Source of the DNA: JAIPEI01 sp041685835
GTDB lineage: Bacteria; Desulfobacterota; DSM-4660; Desulfatiglandales; HGW-15
DNA: 11,543 nucleotides
Direction of reading: 5' to 3'
Assembly (NCBI GenBank): GCA_041685835.1
Contig: JAWLEX010000097.1
Span: forward strand, 1-11,543
Positions 1-6,855 of the stretch are shown here, piece after piece. Position numbers and translations under genes: made by a program. How positions within the stretch are numbered: position 1 is the stretch's first letter; each line of letters begins with the position of its first letter. The notes under the pieces were generated by a model. The model did not search any database and was not told the DNA's origin. It saw nothing but the letters and a program-made list of their open reading frames with translations.

Positions 1-23
1 CCCGATAGCGATTTCGATCCCGA
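1..23 (-). repeat. degenerate hexamer array (TCGNNA)n, left end
   Basis: Read on the minus strand, this stretch is a run of 6-bp units of the form TCGNNA (TCGGGA, TCGAAA, TCGCTA and a partial unit at base 1). On the plus strand it reads as TNNCGA units. The window begins inside the array, so its full length is unknown. The same unit occurs in the opposite orientation at the right end of the window (11504-11539). It has no coding context and no CRISPR-like spacers. It may be a family of dispersed intergenic low-complexity repeats; its function is unknown. Confidence 0.6.
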
Positions 24-75
24 AGAAACCAAACTAAACGCTTATTCTTAGTGCCAGTGCTCCTTGACTTTGGGT

Positions 76-93
76 TGCGGGCAAAGACCCGCA
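76..93 (+). promoter_or_regulatory. small hairpin in the livH leader
   Basis: TGCGGG and CCCGCA form a perfect 6-bp stem around the loop CAAAGA, 44 bp before the livH start. There is no T-tract, so a terminator is unlikely. A TTGACT hexamer at 64-69 resembles a -35 box, but no good -10 follows at normal spacing. The rest of the 24-136 stretch shows no gene. The role of the hairpin is unknown and it may be chance. Confidence 0.2.
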
Positions 94-136
94 TTAGTGT
101 TCTACTGACCTCAACACCTTAACACCCGGCCAAATT

Positions 137-1012
137 ATGCTCGATTTCATCCAGATGGTGATCAGCGGCATTGCGGTGGGAAGCTCTTACGCACTGATGG
201 GCCTTGCCATGGTGCTCATATATAAGACCTCCGAGGTCTTGAACTTCGCCCAGGGCGAAATGGCCCTGATCACCACTTTTTTCACCTACCTCCTGCTGGA
301 GACGCACGGCGTCGCTTTTTACATAGCCTTTCCCGGGGCCCTGGCCTTTGCCGCGTTCCTGGGGATGGTCCTGGAGTTCGCGGTCTTCAGGCGGGCCAAA
401 GAGCCTACGGTTCTGGGCATGATCATCATCACGCTGGGGCTCGAGATGATCCTCATGGGCCTGGTCTCGTGGAAGTTCGGGGCCGACCCCAAGACCATGC
501 CCTTTCCCATTTCTCCATACAGCAGCGTCGCCATCAAGGGGATGTTCGTAAGTTCCCTCGAGGTCCTCACCCTGGTGGTGGCTTTGACCGTCATGCTGAT
601 CCTGTTTCTGTTTCTCCGCTTCAGCAAGCTGGGGGTGGCCATGAAGGCCACGCAGCAGAACTACACGGCGGCCCGCATAATGGGCATTCGAACAAAACGC
701 ATCCTCATGTTCACCTGGGCAGTCTCATCCGTGGTGGGCGGCCTGGCGGGGCTCCTCATATCACCTACCATCATGCAGCCCTACATGATGTGGGACCCCA
801 TGCTCAAGGGGTTTGCGGCCGCGGTCATGGGCGGCATGACGTCCCTCCCGGGAGCCGTGTTCGGGGCCTACATGCTGGGCATAATTGAAAACCTCTTCGG
901 CGGGTACGTCTCCATCGATTTCAAGTCGGTGGTCGCCTTTGTGATCATCGTACTGATGCTGTGCGTGAAACCCAGCGGGCTTTTTGCCCGCCATTATGTG
1001 AAGAAGGTCTAG
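137..1012 (+). CDS. livH: LivH-type ABC transporter permease (HAAT family)
   Basis: This is an inner-membrane permease subunit of a branched-chain-amino-acid-type (HAAT) ABC importer. The 291-residue protein is almost entirely hydrophobic, with about eight membrane segments, and has the usual LivH length. The N-terminus (GSSYALMGLAMVLIYKTSEV followed by NFAQGE) is typical of LivH. A cytoplasmic loop at residues 178-184 (AARIMGI) matches the coupling-loop region that contacts the ATPases, and the C-terminal PSGLFA is also typical. The start at 137 fits family N-termini, but no Shine-Dalgarno motif precedes it. A binding-protein gene and two ATPase genes follow. The partner permease LivM, normally required to form the channel heterodimer, is not next to it. 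The substrate cannot be read from sequence; the neighbouring acyl-CoA synthetase argues for a carboxylic acid other than leucine. Confidence 0.9.
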   Translation: MLDFIQMVISGIAVGSSYALMGLAMVLIYKTSEVLNFAQGEMALITTFFTYLLLETHGVAFYIAFPGALAFAAFLGMVLEFAVFRRAKEPTVLGMIIITLGLEMILMGLVSWKFGADPKTMPFPISPYSSVAIKGMFVSSLEVLTLVVALTVMLILFLFLRFSKLGVAMKATQQNYTAARIMGIRTKRILMFTWAVSSVVGGLAGLLISPTIMQPYMMWDPMLKGFAAAVMGGMTSLPGAVFGAYMLGIIENLFGGYVSIDFKSVVAFVIIVLMLCVKPSGLFARHYVKKV

Positions 1013-1033
1013 CCCGGATGATACATCCGGGCT
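1011..1033 (+). terminator. perfect 10-bp hairpin at the livH stop codon
   Basis: AGCCCGGATG and CATCCGGGCT form a perfect 10-bp inverted repeat around a 3-nt loop (ATA). Its first bases overlap the livH TAG stop. The following bases are G-rich and there is no T-tract, so it is not a classic intrinsic terminator. It may protect the 3' end of the livH message or act as a processing site that separates livH from the binding-protein transcript. Confidence 0.5.
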
Positions 1034-1078
1034 GGGGGGCCGCCGTTCGATTCGGCCTCGGGAACCGGTGAAGCCCTC

Positions 1079-1103
1079 CCGCGGCCCGGGCCACCGGCCG
1101 CGG
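1079..1103 (+). promoter_or_regulatory. second GC-rich hairpin between livH and the binding-protein gene
   Basis: CCGCGGCC (1079-1086) and GGCCGCGG (1096-1103) pair perfectly around a 9-nt loop. With the hairpin at 1011-1033 it fills most of the 132-bp gap before the binding-protein gene. The stem ends about 30 bases before the strong ribosome binding site of that gene. A 5'-end stabilising role for the downstream message is possible. No T-run follows directly. Confidence 0.4.
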
Positions 1104-1144
1104 AACCCGAAACCGTAACCTTCATTGTTTTTAAGGAGGGTCCC

Positions 1145-2347
1145 ATGAAGAAAAGAGGTTTCTGGCTGTTGCTGGTGACGGCGGTGTTGATGTGCGGAGT
1201 CGCCTCGGGCGTTTCCGCGGAAGAAGGAGTCACGGACACTGAGATCCACATCGGGCAATGGACCCCTCAGACCGGCCCCGCCGCGCCCTGGGGTGCTGTT
1301 GCCCGTGGAACCGACGCCTATTTCAAGATGATCAACGCCGAAGGCGGCATTCACGGCCGCAAGCTCATTCACCACATGTTCGACGATGCTTACAACCCCG
1401 CCAAAACCGCGGCGGGCGTCAAGGAACTCCAGGAGGGGACAGGCATGTTCGCCTGGGTGTCGGGCGTGGGCACGGCCCCGGGCCTTGCGGTCAAGGACTA
1501 CCTGATGAAGCGCAAGATCCCATGGGTCGGCCCGTCGGCCGGTTCCATCCACTGGATCGAGCCCCCGGAAAAGTATCTCTTCGCGGTCTATCCCCTATAC
1601 TATATAGAGGCCAAGGCCCTGTGCAGGTATGCTGTTGAAGAGATGGGCCTGAAGAAGATCGCCATTGTCTACCAGAACGATGACTACGGAAAGAACGGCG
1701 TCAAGGGAGCAGTCTACGAGCTGGAGAAACACGGCCTGGAACTCGTTGCCCAGATCCCCGTGGAGATCACGGACACAGACATGAAGCCCCACGTCATGGC
1801 GCTCAAGAAGGCTGATCCGGACGCAGTGCTCCTCTGGGGCACCCCGGGCCACGCGGTCCGTATAGTCGGGACCGCCAAGGCCATGCAGCTCGAGCCGCAG
1901 TGGTTGAGCACGAGCACATGCTCCGACTTTCCCCTGATGATGCACATCAGCAAAGGATTGTGGGAAGGAGTCATTGCAGCCACCTTCGCGGATCTGCCCG
2001 ATTCCGATGATCCCCTAATGAAGAAGTACCGGGAAGATGCCTACGAAGAGTTCGCAGCCAAGGACGAGCGGTGGGGTATTTTCTACTACGCAGGTATTGT
2101 GTTCGCCGAACCCCTGGTGGAGGCCATTAGAAGGTGCGGCCGGGACCTGACCCGGGAACGGCTGGTGGAAAACCTCGAGAGCATGAGGGGCTTTCAAGGG
2201 ATTTCGGGTGAAGTAAACTACCTGCCCCTGGACCCCAATGACCCCTACGGCTCCAGGCAGGGCGTCAAGGAGACCTATCTTGTCCAGTGCCTGGAAGGCG
2301 GAAAGTTCAAGAAGTTGACAGACTGGACTTACATCGAGTATCCGTAA
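1145..2347 (+). CDS. periplasmic substrate-binding protein of a HAAT-type ABC importer (LivK-like)
   Basis: This is a secreted binding protein of the Peripla_BP_6 (leucine-binding-protein-like) family. The 400-residue protein starts with a classical signal peptide: basic KKR at residues 2-4, a hydrophobic core at 6-20, and likely cleavage after VSA at residue 25. A Cys at residue 17 lacks a good lipobox, so a soluble periplasmic protein is more likely than a lipoprotein. The mature part opens with the family pattern IHIGQWTPQTGPAAPWG and continues with INAEGGIHGRKL and the hinge-like IAIVYQNDDYGKNG. The ribosome binding site is the best in the window, AAGGAGG at 1133-1139, five bases before the ATG, which fits the high expression expected of a binding protein. 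Hairpins lie on both sides. The ligand is unknown; the linked acyl-CoA synthetase suggests a fatty or aromatic acid (inference). Confidence 0.9.
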   Translation: MKKRGFWLLLVTAVLMCGVASGVSAEEGVTDTEIHIGQWTPQTGPAAPWGAVARGTDAYFKMINAEGGIHGRKLIHHMFDDAYNPAKTAAGVKELQEGTGMFAWVSGVGTAPGLAVKDYLMKRKIPWVGPSAGSIHWIEPPEKYLFAVYPLYYIEAKALCRYAVEEMGLKKIAIVYQNDDYGKNGVKGAVYELEKHGLELVAQIPVEITDTDMKPHVMALKKADPDAVLLWGTPGHAVRIVGTAKAMQLEPQWLSTSTCSDFPLMMHISKGLWEGVIAATFADLPDSDDPLMKKYREDAYEEFAAKDERWGIFYYAGIVFAEPLVEAIRRCGRDLTRERLVENLESMRGFQGISGEVNYLPLDPNDPYGSRQGVKETYLVQCLEGGKFKKLTDWTYIEYP

Positions 2348-2355
2348 GGGCGCTT

Positions 2356-2407
2356 CGAGGCGGCCTGCAGCCGGCACTTGCGGTTGCGGCCGCCTCGCAC
2401 CTGTTTT
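2356..2407 (+). terminator. strong terminator-like hairpin between the binding-protein gene and livG
   Basis: CGAGGCGGCC (2356-2365) and GGCCGCCTCG (2388-2397) form a perfect 10-bp stem. Inside it, GCAGCCG (2367-2373) pairs with CGGTTGC (2381-2387) through one G-T wobble. The whole is about a 17-bp stem with one bulged T and a 7-nt loop. Five T residues follow at 2403-2407, five bases after the stem. This looks like an intrinsic terminator or partial attenuator that would leave more binding-protein message than ATPase message. The T-run is short and offset, so readthrough into livG is likely. Confidence 0.6.
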
Positions 2408-2446
2408 TGAACCATTATCCTTTTTACTCTACCGGAGTTTCTGCCG

Positions 2447-3256
2447 TTGGCCCTGCTCAAGATCGAAAACCTCTTCATCTCTTTCGGCGGTCTGGAGGCC
2501 CTCCGGGACATCAGCCTGGAGGTGGAAAAAGGGACCATCTTCGCCATCATCGGGCCTAACGGCGCCGGCAAGACCACGCTTTTCAACTGCATCAACGGCA
2601 TTTACAAACCCGATCGCGGGCGCATTCTCTACCACGGAGAGGAAATTCAGGGCCGGCGTCCCGACCAGGTAGCCCGAATGGGTATCGCCCGAACCTTCCA
2701 GAACATTGAGCTTTTCAAAAACATGAACATCATGGAAAACCTGATGCTCGGGCGTCACAACCACATCCGAACCGGCCTTTTCCACGGCGCCTTCATGTGG
2801 GGTAAGCGGTCGTTCGCCGGGCGGGAGGAGATCGCGCACCGCGCCAAAGTGGAGCAGATCATCGATCTTTTGGACCTCCAGTCTGTACGAAACAAGTTTG
2901 CGGGAGGCCTGCCCTACGGTACCCAGAAGCAGGTGGAACTGGGCCGCGCCCTGGCGCTGGAACCCGAACTCCTGCTGCTGGACGAACCCTGCGCCGGCAT
3001 GAACTCCGAAGAAAAGCAGGACATGATATTCTGGATAAAGGACATCCAGGACGAACTGGGCGTCACCATCATGCTCATCGAACACGACATGAAGATGGTC
3101 ATGGACATCTCGGATCGTATCCTGGTCATCAACTTTGGAAGCCCTATCACAGAGGGTGTCCCGGAAGAGGTCCAGAAGCATCCGGAAGTGCTCAAGGCCT
3201 ATCTCGGAGAGGATGAAGTGACCGAGAGCGAGCTTGAAGACGCGACCCGGTTGTGA
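2447..3256 (+). CDS. livG: LivG-type ABC transporter ATP-binding protein
   Basis: This is one of the two cytoplasmic ATPases that drive the HAAT-type importer. From the TTG start the protein is 269 residues, typical of LivG. It shows Walker A GPNGAGKTT (36-44), a Q-loop glutamine at 85 in RTFQNIELF, the LivG-specific signature LPYGTQ (155-160), Walker B LLLLDEP (175-181) and an H-loop histidine in LIEHDMKMVMDIS. The insertion after the Q-loop (LMLGRHNHIRTGLF and onward) is also LivG-like. The TTG at 2447 is chosen because it gives the family N-terminus ALLKIENL and has GGAG at 2434-2437; no ATG or GTG lies upstream in the open frame. The C-terminus has a short acidic extension (ESELEDATRL). 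A hairpin-bearing 52-bp gap separates it from livF. Confidence 0.9.
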   Translation: MALLKIENLFISFGGLEALRDISLEVEKGTIFAIIGPNGAGKTTLFNCINGIYKPDRGRILYHGEEIQGRRPDQVARMGIARTFQNIELFKNMNIMENLMLGRHNHIRTGLFHGAFMWGKRSFAGREEIAHRAKVEQIIDLLDLQSVRNKFAGGLPYGTQKQVELGRALALEPELLLLDEPCAGMNSEEKQDMIFWIKDIQDELGVTIMLIEHDMKMVMDISDRILVINFGSPITEGVPEEVQKHPEVLKAYLGEDEVTESELEDATRL

Positions 3257-3263
3257 CACCACT

Positions 3264-3288
3264 GCGCCTGGGCCATGGCCCCCGGCGC
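3264..3288 (+). promoter_or_regulatory. GC-rich hairpin between livG and livF
   Basis: GCGCC (3264-3268) pairs with GGCGC (3284-3288), and GGGC pairs with GCCC inside it around a CATG loop, with a small internal mismatch. It fills most of the 52-bp livG-livF gap. There is no T-tract. It is another inter-cistronic hairpin in this transporter cluster and may affect message stability or translation of livF, whose ribosome binding site is weak. Confidence 0.4.
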
Positions 3289-3308
3289 GAGGCACAAGGC
3301 AAAGCCGC

Positions 3309-4079
3309 ATGCTCCTCGAGATCAAGAACATCGAGACCTACTACGACCTGATCTACGCCCTTAGGGGTGTTTCCCTGTCGGTTGAGGAAGGCACCATAAC
3401 CACGATCCTCGGGAACAACGGGGCCGGTAAGTCCACGGTCCTTAAAACGGTCATGGGACTCATCGAAGACCAACCCGACAAGGGCAGCATCGAATTTGAG
3501 GGCAAACGCATCGACGGTAAGGACACCGAGGACATCGTACGCCTGGGGATTTCCTACGTGCCCGAGGGACGTGAGGTCTTCGAGGAACTCACCACCAGGG
3601 AAAACCTGCTCATGGGGGCCTACACCCGGAAAGACTGGATCCAGGTGAAGGTGGACTTCGAGCGCATCTATGAGCACTTCCCGGTCCTCAAGGGTAGGGA
3701 GGACCAGTGGGCGGGCACCCTTTCCGGCGGCGAACAGCAGATGCTGGCCATGGGCCGCGCCCTTATGAGCAGCCCGAAACTGCTCCTCCTGGACGAACCC
3801 AGCCTTGGACTCAGCCCTTTGCTCGTCAAGGAGATTTTCCGTATCATCCGGACCATCAACGAGGAGGGTGTCACCATTCTCCTCGTTGAACAGAACGCCC
3901 GCATGGCCCTCGCTGTCTCCCGCTTCGGACTGATCCTTGAAAACGGTCGGTTCGTGATGAAGGGGCTGTCAGGGGATCTCATGAAAGACAAGGACGTGCA
4001 GGAATTTTACATGGGCGTCCGAAGCGAGGAGTCGGCCAAGGGGTATCAGCGCTGGAAGCGCAAGAAAAGATGGCGGTAG
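3309..4079 (+). CDS. livF: LivF-type ABC transporter ATP-binding protein with basic C-terminal tail
   Basis: This is the second ATPase of the HAAT-type importer. The start at 3309 gives the family N-terminus MLLEIKNIETYYDLIYALRG and a 256-residue protein. An upstream in-frame ATG at 3234 would add 25 proline- and arginine-rich residues overlapping livG and is rejected. Walker A GNNGAGKST is at 35-43, signature LSGGEQQ at 138-144 and Walker B LLLLDEP at 158-164. The core ends near the usual LivF end (EFYMG), but the protein continues with a strongly basic tail, KGYQRWKRKKRWR. From memory, such tails occur in LivF proteins encoded beside AMP-forming acyl-CoA ligases. A docking site for the ligase is only a guess. 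The last 10 bases overlap the start of the synthetase gene. The ribosome binding site is weak (AAGG near 3296). Confidence 0.9.
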   Translation: MLLEIKNIETYYDLIYALRGVSLSVEEGTITTILGNNGAGKSTVLKTVMGLIEDQPDKGSIEFEGKRIDGKDTEDIVRLGISYVPEGREVFEELTTRENLLMGAYTRKDWIQVKVDFERIYEHFPVLKGREDQWAGTLSGGEQQMLAMGRALMSSPKLLLLDEPSLGLSPLLVKEIFRIIRTINEEGVTILLVEQNARMALAVSRFGLILENGRFVMKGLSGDLMKDKDVQEFYMGVRSEESAKGYQRWKRKKRWR

Positions 4080-5929
4080 AAAAAGGGCCGTCTTTGCGAG
4101 AAGAAGAGATGACAGACCGACCCATGGAGAACAAGGATACAGCACCCGCCCTGTTCGCAAAGACGGTCCAAAGGCTGGGTGACCGGGTGGCCATGCGTCA
4201 AAAGGAGTATGGGCTGTGGCACGACATCTCCTGGAACGAGTATTACCACAGGGCCCGCTGCGTGGGCTCGGCCCTCTTATCCATGGGCCTCGAAAAGGGC
4301 GACTGCGTCTCCATCATCGGCGACAACTGCCCCGAGTGGGTCATTATCGACATGGGGGTCCAGTGCGTGGGCGGTGTGGCCGTGGGGGTCTATTCCACCA
4401 ACGCGTGGCCCCAGGTGGAGTACGTCGTCGAACACTCCGAGTCCAAGTTTTTCTTTGTGGAGAACGAGGAGCAGCTGGACAAATGGCTCCACTTCAGGGA
4501 CAACGTGCCTGACCTGAAGAAAGTGATCGTCTGGGACCTCGAGGGGCTGCGCAACTTCAGCGATCCCATGGTCATGACTCTCGAGGAACTACTGGACATG
4601 GGCGCGGGGGCGGCGGAAGAATCTCCCGGCCTCTTTGAGGAAAGGCTGGCCTCCCTGACCCCCGAAGACCTCTCTGTTCTCATATACACTTCAGGGACCA
4701 CGGGCCCGCCCAAGGGGGCCATGCTGACCCACGCCAACGTGACCTGGATGGGACGCGCCATCACCACGGACAACCCCATGTACGATACGGACGAGGTGCT
4801 GTCCTTTCTCCCTCTCTGCCACATCTTCGAGCGCATCTTCTCGGTGTTCGCCCAAATCAGTTACGGTTACGTGGTCAATTTCATTGAGAGCCCCGACACG
4901 GTGACCGACAACATGATGGAGGTCAGCCCCACTGTGGGCTACGCGGTCCCCCGGATCTGGGAGAAATACCTCTCGGCCGTCATGATCCGGATGTCCGACG
5001 CCACCTGGTTCAAGCGCATCGTCTTCGGGCTGGCCCTTAAAATAGGCAAAAAGCGGGCGTCTTTGCGTATGGGTTTCAAGGATGTGCCGCTCCTGCTGGA
5101 GGCCGGCTATCGCCTGGCCTCGTTTGCCGTGTTTCGAAAACTCAAGGAGCGGCTGGGGTTCGACCGTATGCGCATCGCTTACAGCGGCGCCGCTCCCATC
5201 TCCCCGGACGTGCTTCACTTCTTTCAGTCCATCGGGGTCAACCTGGTCGAAGGATATGGTCAGACCGAGGGGACCGGCGTGACCTGTGTCTCCCGTGTGG
5301 ACGGGGTGAAGTTCGGCACCGTGGGCCCGCCGCTCACCGGCACAAAGATCAAAATCGCCGAAGACGGCGAGATCCTCGTGTGCTCGCCGAGCGTGTTCAA
5401 GGGCTATTACCGTGACGATAAGGCCACGCAGGAGGCCCTGAAGGACGGTTGGCTTCACTCAGGGGATGTGGGTGAGATCGACGAAGACGGCTACCTTAGA
5501 ATTACGGATCGGAAAAAAGACATCATCGTCACGGCGGGCGGGAAGAACATCACGCCCCAGTACATCGAGAACAAGCTCAAGGCCAGTCCTTACATAAACG
5601 ACGCCGTGATCATCGGGGACCGGCGTAAGTTCATCACGGCCCTGATCATGATCGACGAGGACAACGTGGTCAAGTACGCCCAGGACCACAAGGTCCAGTT
5701 CTCCACTTACAAGGACCTCACAATGGACCCCGAAATAGTCCGCTTCATTCAGGGGGAGGTGGATAAGGTGAACGAGACCCTGGCCCGTGTGGAGCAGGTA
5801 AAGAAATTCACCATCCTGCCCAAGAAGCTCTACGAGGAAGACGGTGAAGTAACCCCCACCATGAAGGTCAAGCGCAAGTACGTAAACGAGGCCTTCAGCG
5901 ATCTCATCGAAGCCATGTACCGCCGCTGA
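4070..5929 (+). CDS. AMP-forming long-chain-type acyl-CoA synthetase
   Basis: This cytoplasmic or membrane-associated ligase activates a carboxylic acid to its CoA thioester through an acyl-AMP. The 619-residue protein has the full ANL-superfamily motif set: P-loop YTSGTTGPPKG (206-216), GYGQTEGT (395-402), ribose-binding GWLHSGD (460-466), hinge region ITDRKKDIIVTAGGKN (478-493), and PTMKVKR near the C-terminus with the probable catalytic Lys599. Its length and the spacing of GYGQTEGT to GWLHSGD resemble the FadD15/long-chain (LACS-like) group rather than acetyl- or benzoate-CoA ligases. Exact chain-length preference is uncertain. The ATG at 4070 overlaps the livF stop by 10 bp, implying translational coupling. 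An ATG at 4109 is an alternative start giving 606 residues. The context suggests activation of the acid imported by the transporter encoded upstream. Confidence 0.88.
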   Translation: MAVEKGPSLREEEMTDRPMENKDTAPALFAKTVQRLGDRVAMRQKEYGLWHDISWNEYYHRARCVGSALLSMGLEKGDCVSIIGDNCPEWVIIDMGVQCVGGVAVGVYSTNAWPQVEYVVEHSESKFFFVENEEQLDKWLHFRDNVPDLKKVIVWDLEGLRNFSDPMVMTLEELLDMGAGAAEESPGLFEERLASLTPEDLSVLIYTSGTTGPPKGAMLTHANVTWMGRAITTDNPMYDTDEVLSFLPLCHIFERIFSVFAQISYGYVVNFIESPDTVTDNMMEVSPTVGYAVPRIWEKYLSAVMIRMSDATWFKRIVFGLALKIGKKRASLRMGFKDVPLLLEAGYRLASFAVFRKLKERLGFDRMRIAYSGAAPISPDVLHFFQSIGVNLVEGYGQTEGTGVTCVSRVDGVKFGTVGPPLTGTKIKIAEDGEILVCSPSVFKGYYRDDKATQEALKDGWLHSGDVGEIDEDGYLRITDRKKDIIVTAGGKNITPQYIENKLKASPYINDAVIIGDRRKFITALIMIDEDNVVKYAQDHKVQFSTYKDLTMDPEIVRFIQGEVDKVNETLARVEQVKKFTILPKKLYEEDGEVTPTMKVKRKYVNEAFSDLIEAMYRR

Positions 5930-5967
5930 CAGGCTCTTCCAACCCGAACCCTTACCGGGACTGACCC

Positions 5968-6855
5968 ATGAGCACTTATCGAGACTGGTTCCTGGCCATG
6001 CGGCCGTGGTCGTTCACCATGTCCGCCATCTCCGTGAGCGTAGGGGCGGCCCTTGCCGCCACCCACGGGGCCTTTTCCTGGCCCCTTTACCTCGTAACCG
6101 CGCTCGCCATGATCGCCGTTCACGGCGGCGTCAACCTGATGAACGACTTCTTCGACTTTCACAGCGGCGTGGACGTTGCCGAGGTGGCCACGGCCCAGTA
6201 CAGGCCCCATCCGCTGGTGGAAGGCAGGATCTATCCCATGCCGGTGCTGTGGCTCTCCATCCTGCTGTTCACCCTGGGCATATCCCTGGGCTTGCTGCTC
6301 GCATATCTTCGCGGCTGGGAAATCCTCTGGATAGGCGTCATAGGATTGATCGCGGGAGTCTGCTACACGGCGCCTCCCCTTGCTTACAAGTACAAGGCAC
6401 TGGGCGAGATCTCCGTCTTCCTGATGTGGGGGCCCCTTTCGGTGGAGGCCGCCTACTTCGTCCAGATCCAGCGGTTCAGCTGGGACGCCCTGTTTGTCTC
6501 CATCCCCTTCGGGGTGCTTGTGGCCCTGGTCCTGTTCGCCAACAACCTGAGGGACGTGGAGACCGATGACCGCGCAGGGGTCGCCAACCTGGCCATCGTG
6601 TTCGGACGGCAAAACGGCCCACGGGTGTACGCCTCCATGGTTGCGGCGGCCATCGCGGCCGTAGTGATCATGTCCCTGGTGGGTCCCCTCAGCCTCTGGG
6701 CCCTCCTGGTCCTGCTCTCCCTGCCCACGGCTGTAAAGCTTATCAGGGTGATGATTCGCGAGGTTCCCAAGGATGCCGACGCACGCACGGCCCAGCTGAA
6801 CACGTTCTTCGGCATACTTCTGATCGCCTCCCTCATCCTGGAGACCGTCCTGTGA
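5968..6855 (+). CDS. UbiA-family prenyltransferase, MenA-like
   Basis: This is an integral-membrane prenyltransferase that joins a polyprenyl diphosphate to an aromatic acceptor. The 295-residue protein has about eight to nine membrane segments and both Asp-rich motifs that bind Mg-diphosphate: NDFFDFHSGVD (59-69) and NNLRDVETDD (192-201). The second motif followed by LAIVFGR closely resembles MenA, the 1,4-dihydroxy-2-naphthoate prenyltransferase of menaquinone synthesis, so a quinone role is the best guess. The usual basic residue after the second motif (pattern like GRKTLA) is replaced by GVANLA, which leaves the acceptor open. The start at 5968 has a poor ribosome binding site and lies 38 bp after the synthetase stop. 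The gene overlaps the CPBP gene by 4 bp. No other menaquinone gene is visible here. Confidence 0.8.
   Translation: MSTYRDWFLAMRPWSFTMSAISVSVGAALAATHGAFSWPLYLVTALAMIAVHGGVNLMNDFFDFHSGVDVAEVATAQYRPHPLVEGRIYPMPVLWLSILLFTLGISLGLLLAYLRGWEILWIGVIGLIAGVCYTAPPLAYKYKALGEISVFLMWGPLSVEAAYFVQIQRFSWDALFVSIPFGVLVALVLFANNLRDVETDDRAGVANLAIVFGRQNGPRVYASMVAAAIAAVVIMSLVGPLSLWALLVLLSLPTAVKLIRVMIREVPKDADARTAQLNTFFGILLIASLILETVL

Noticed and set aside
64..69. TTGACT as a -35 box for livH
   Set aside because: No acceptable -10 hexamer occurs 16-18 bases downstream, where the sequence is instead the GC stem of a hairpin.
761..1552. Long open frame on the minus strand across the livH end and binding-protein start
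   Set aside because: It is antisense to two clear genes, has low-complexity composition rich in Gly, Arg and His, and crosses a gene boundary; this is typical of a GC-rich shadow frame.
3234..3308. N-terminal extension of LivF from an earlier ATG
   Set aside because: The extra 25 residues are Pro- and Arg-rich, overlap livG and the inter-cistronic hairpin, and precede a normal LivF N-terminus.
2429..3331. 300-codon open frame on the minus strand over livG
   Set aside because: It mirrors livG, which has all ABC ATPase motifs. The antisense product matches no family I recognise.
4691..5458. 255-codon open frame on the minus strand inside the acyl-CoA synthetase gene
   Set aside because: It lies entirely within a gene with complete ANL motifs; composition is His-, Gly- and Asp-rich, as expected from reverse reading of GC-rich codons.
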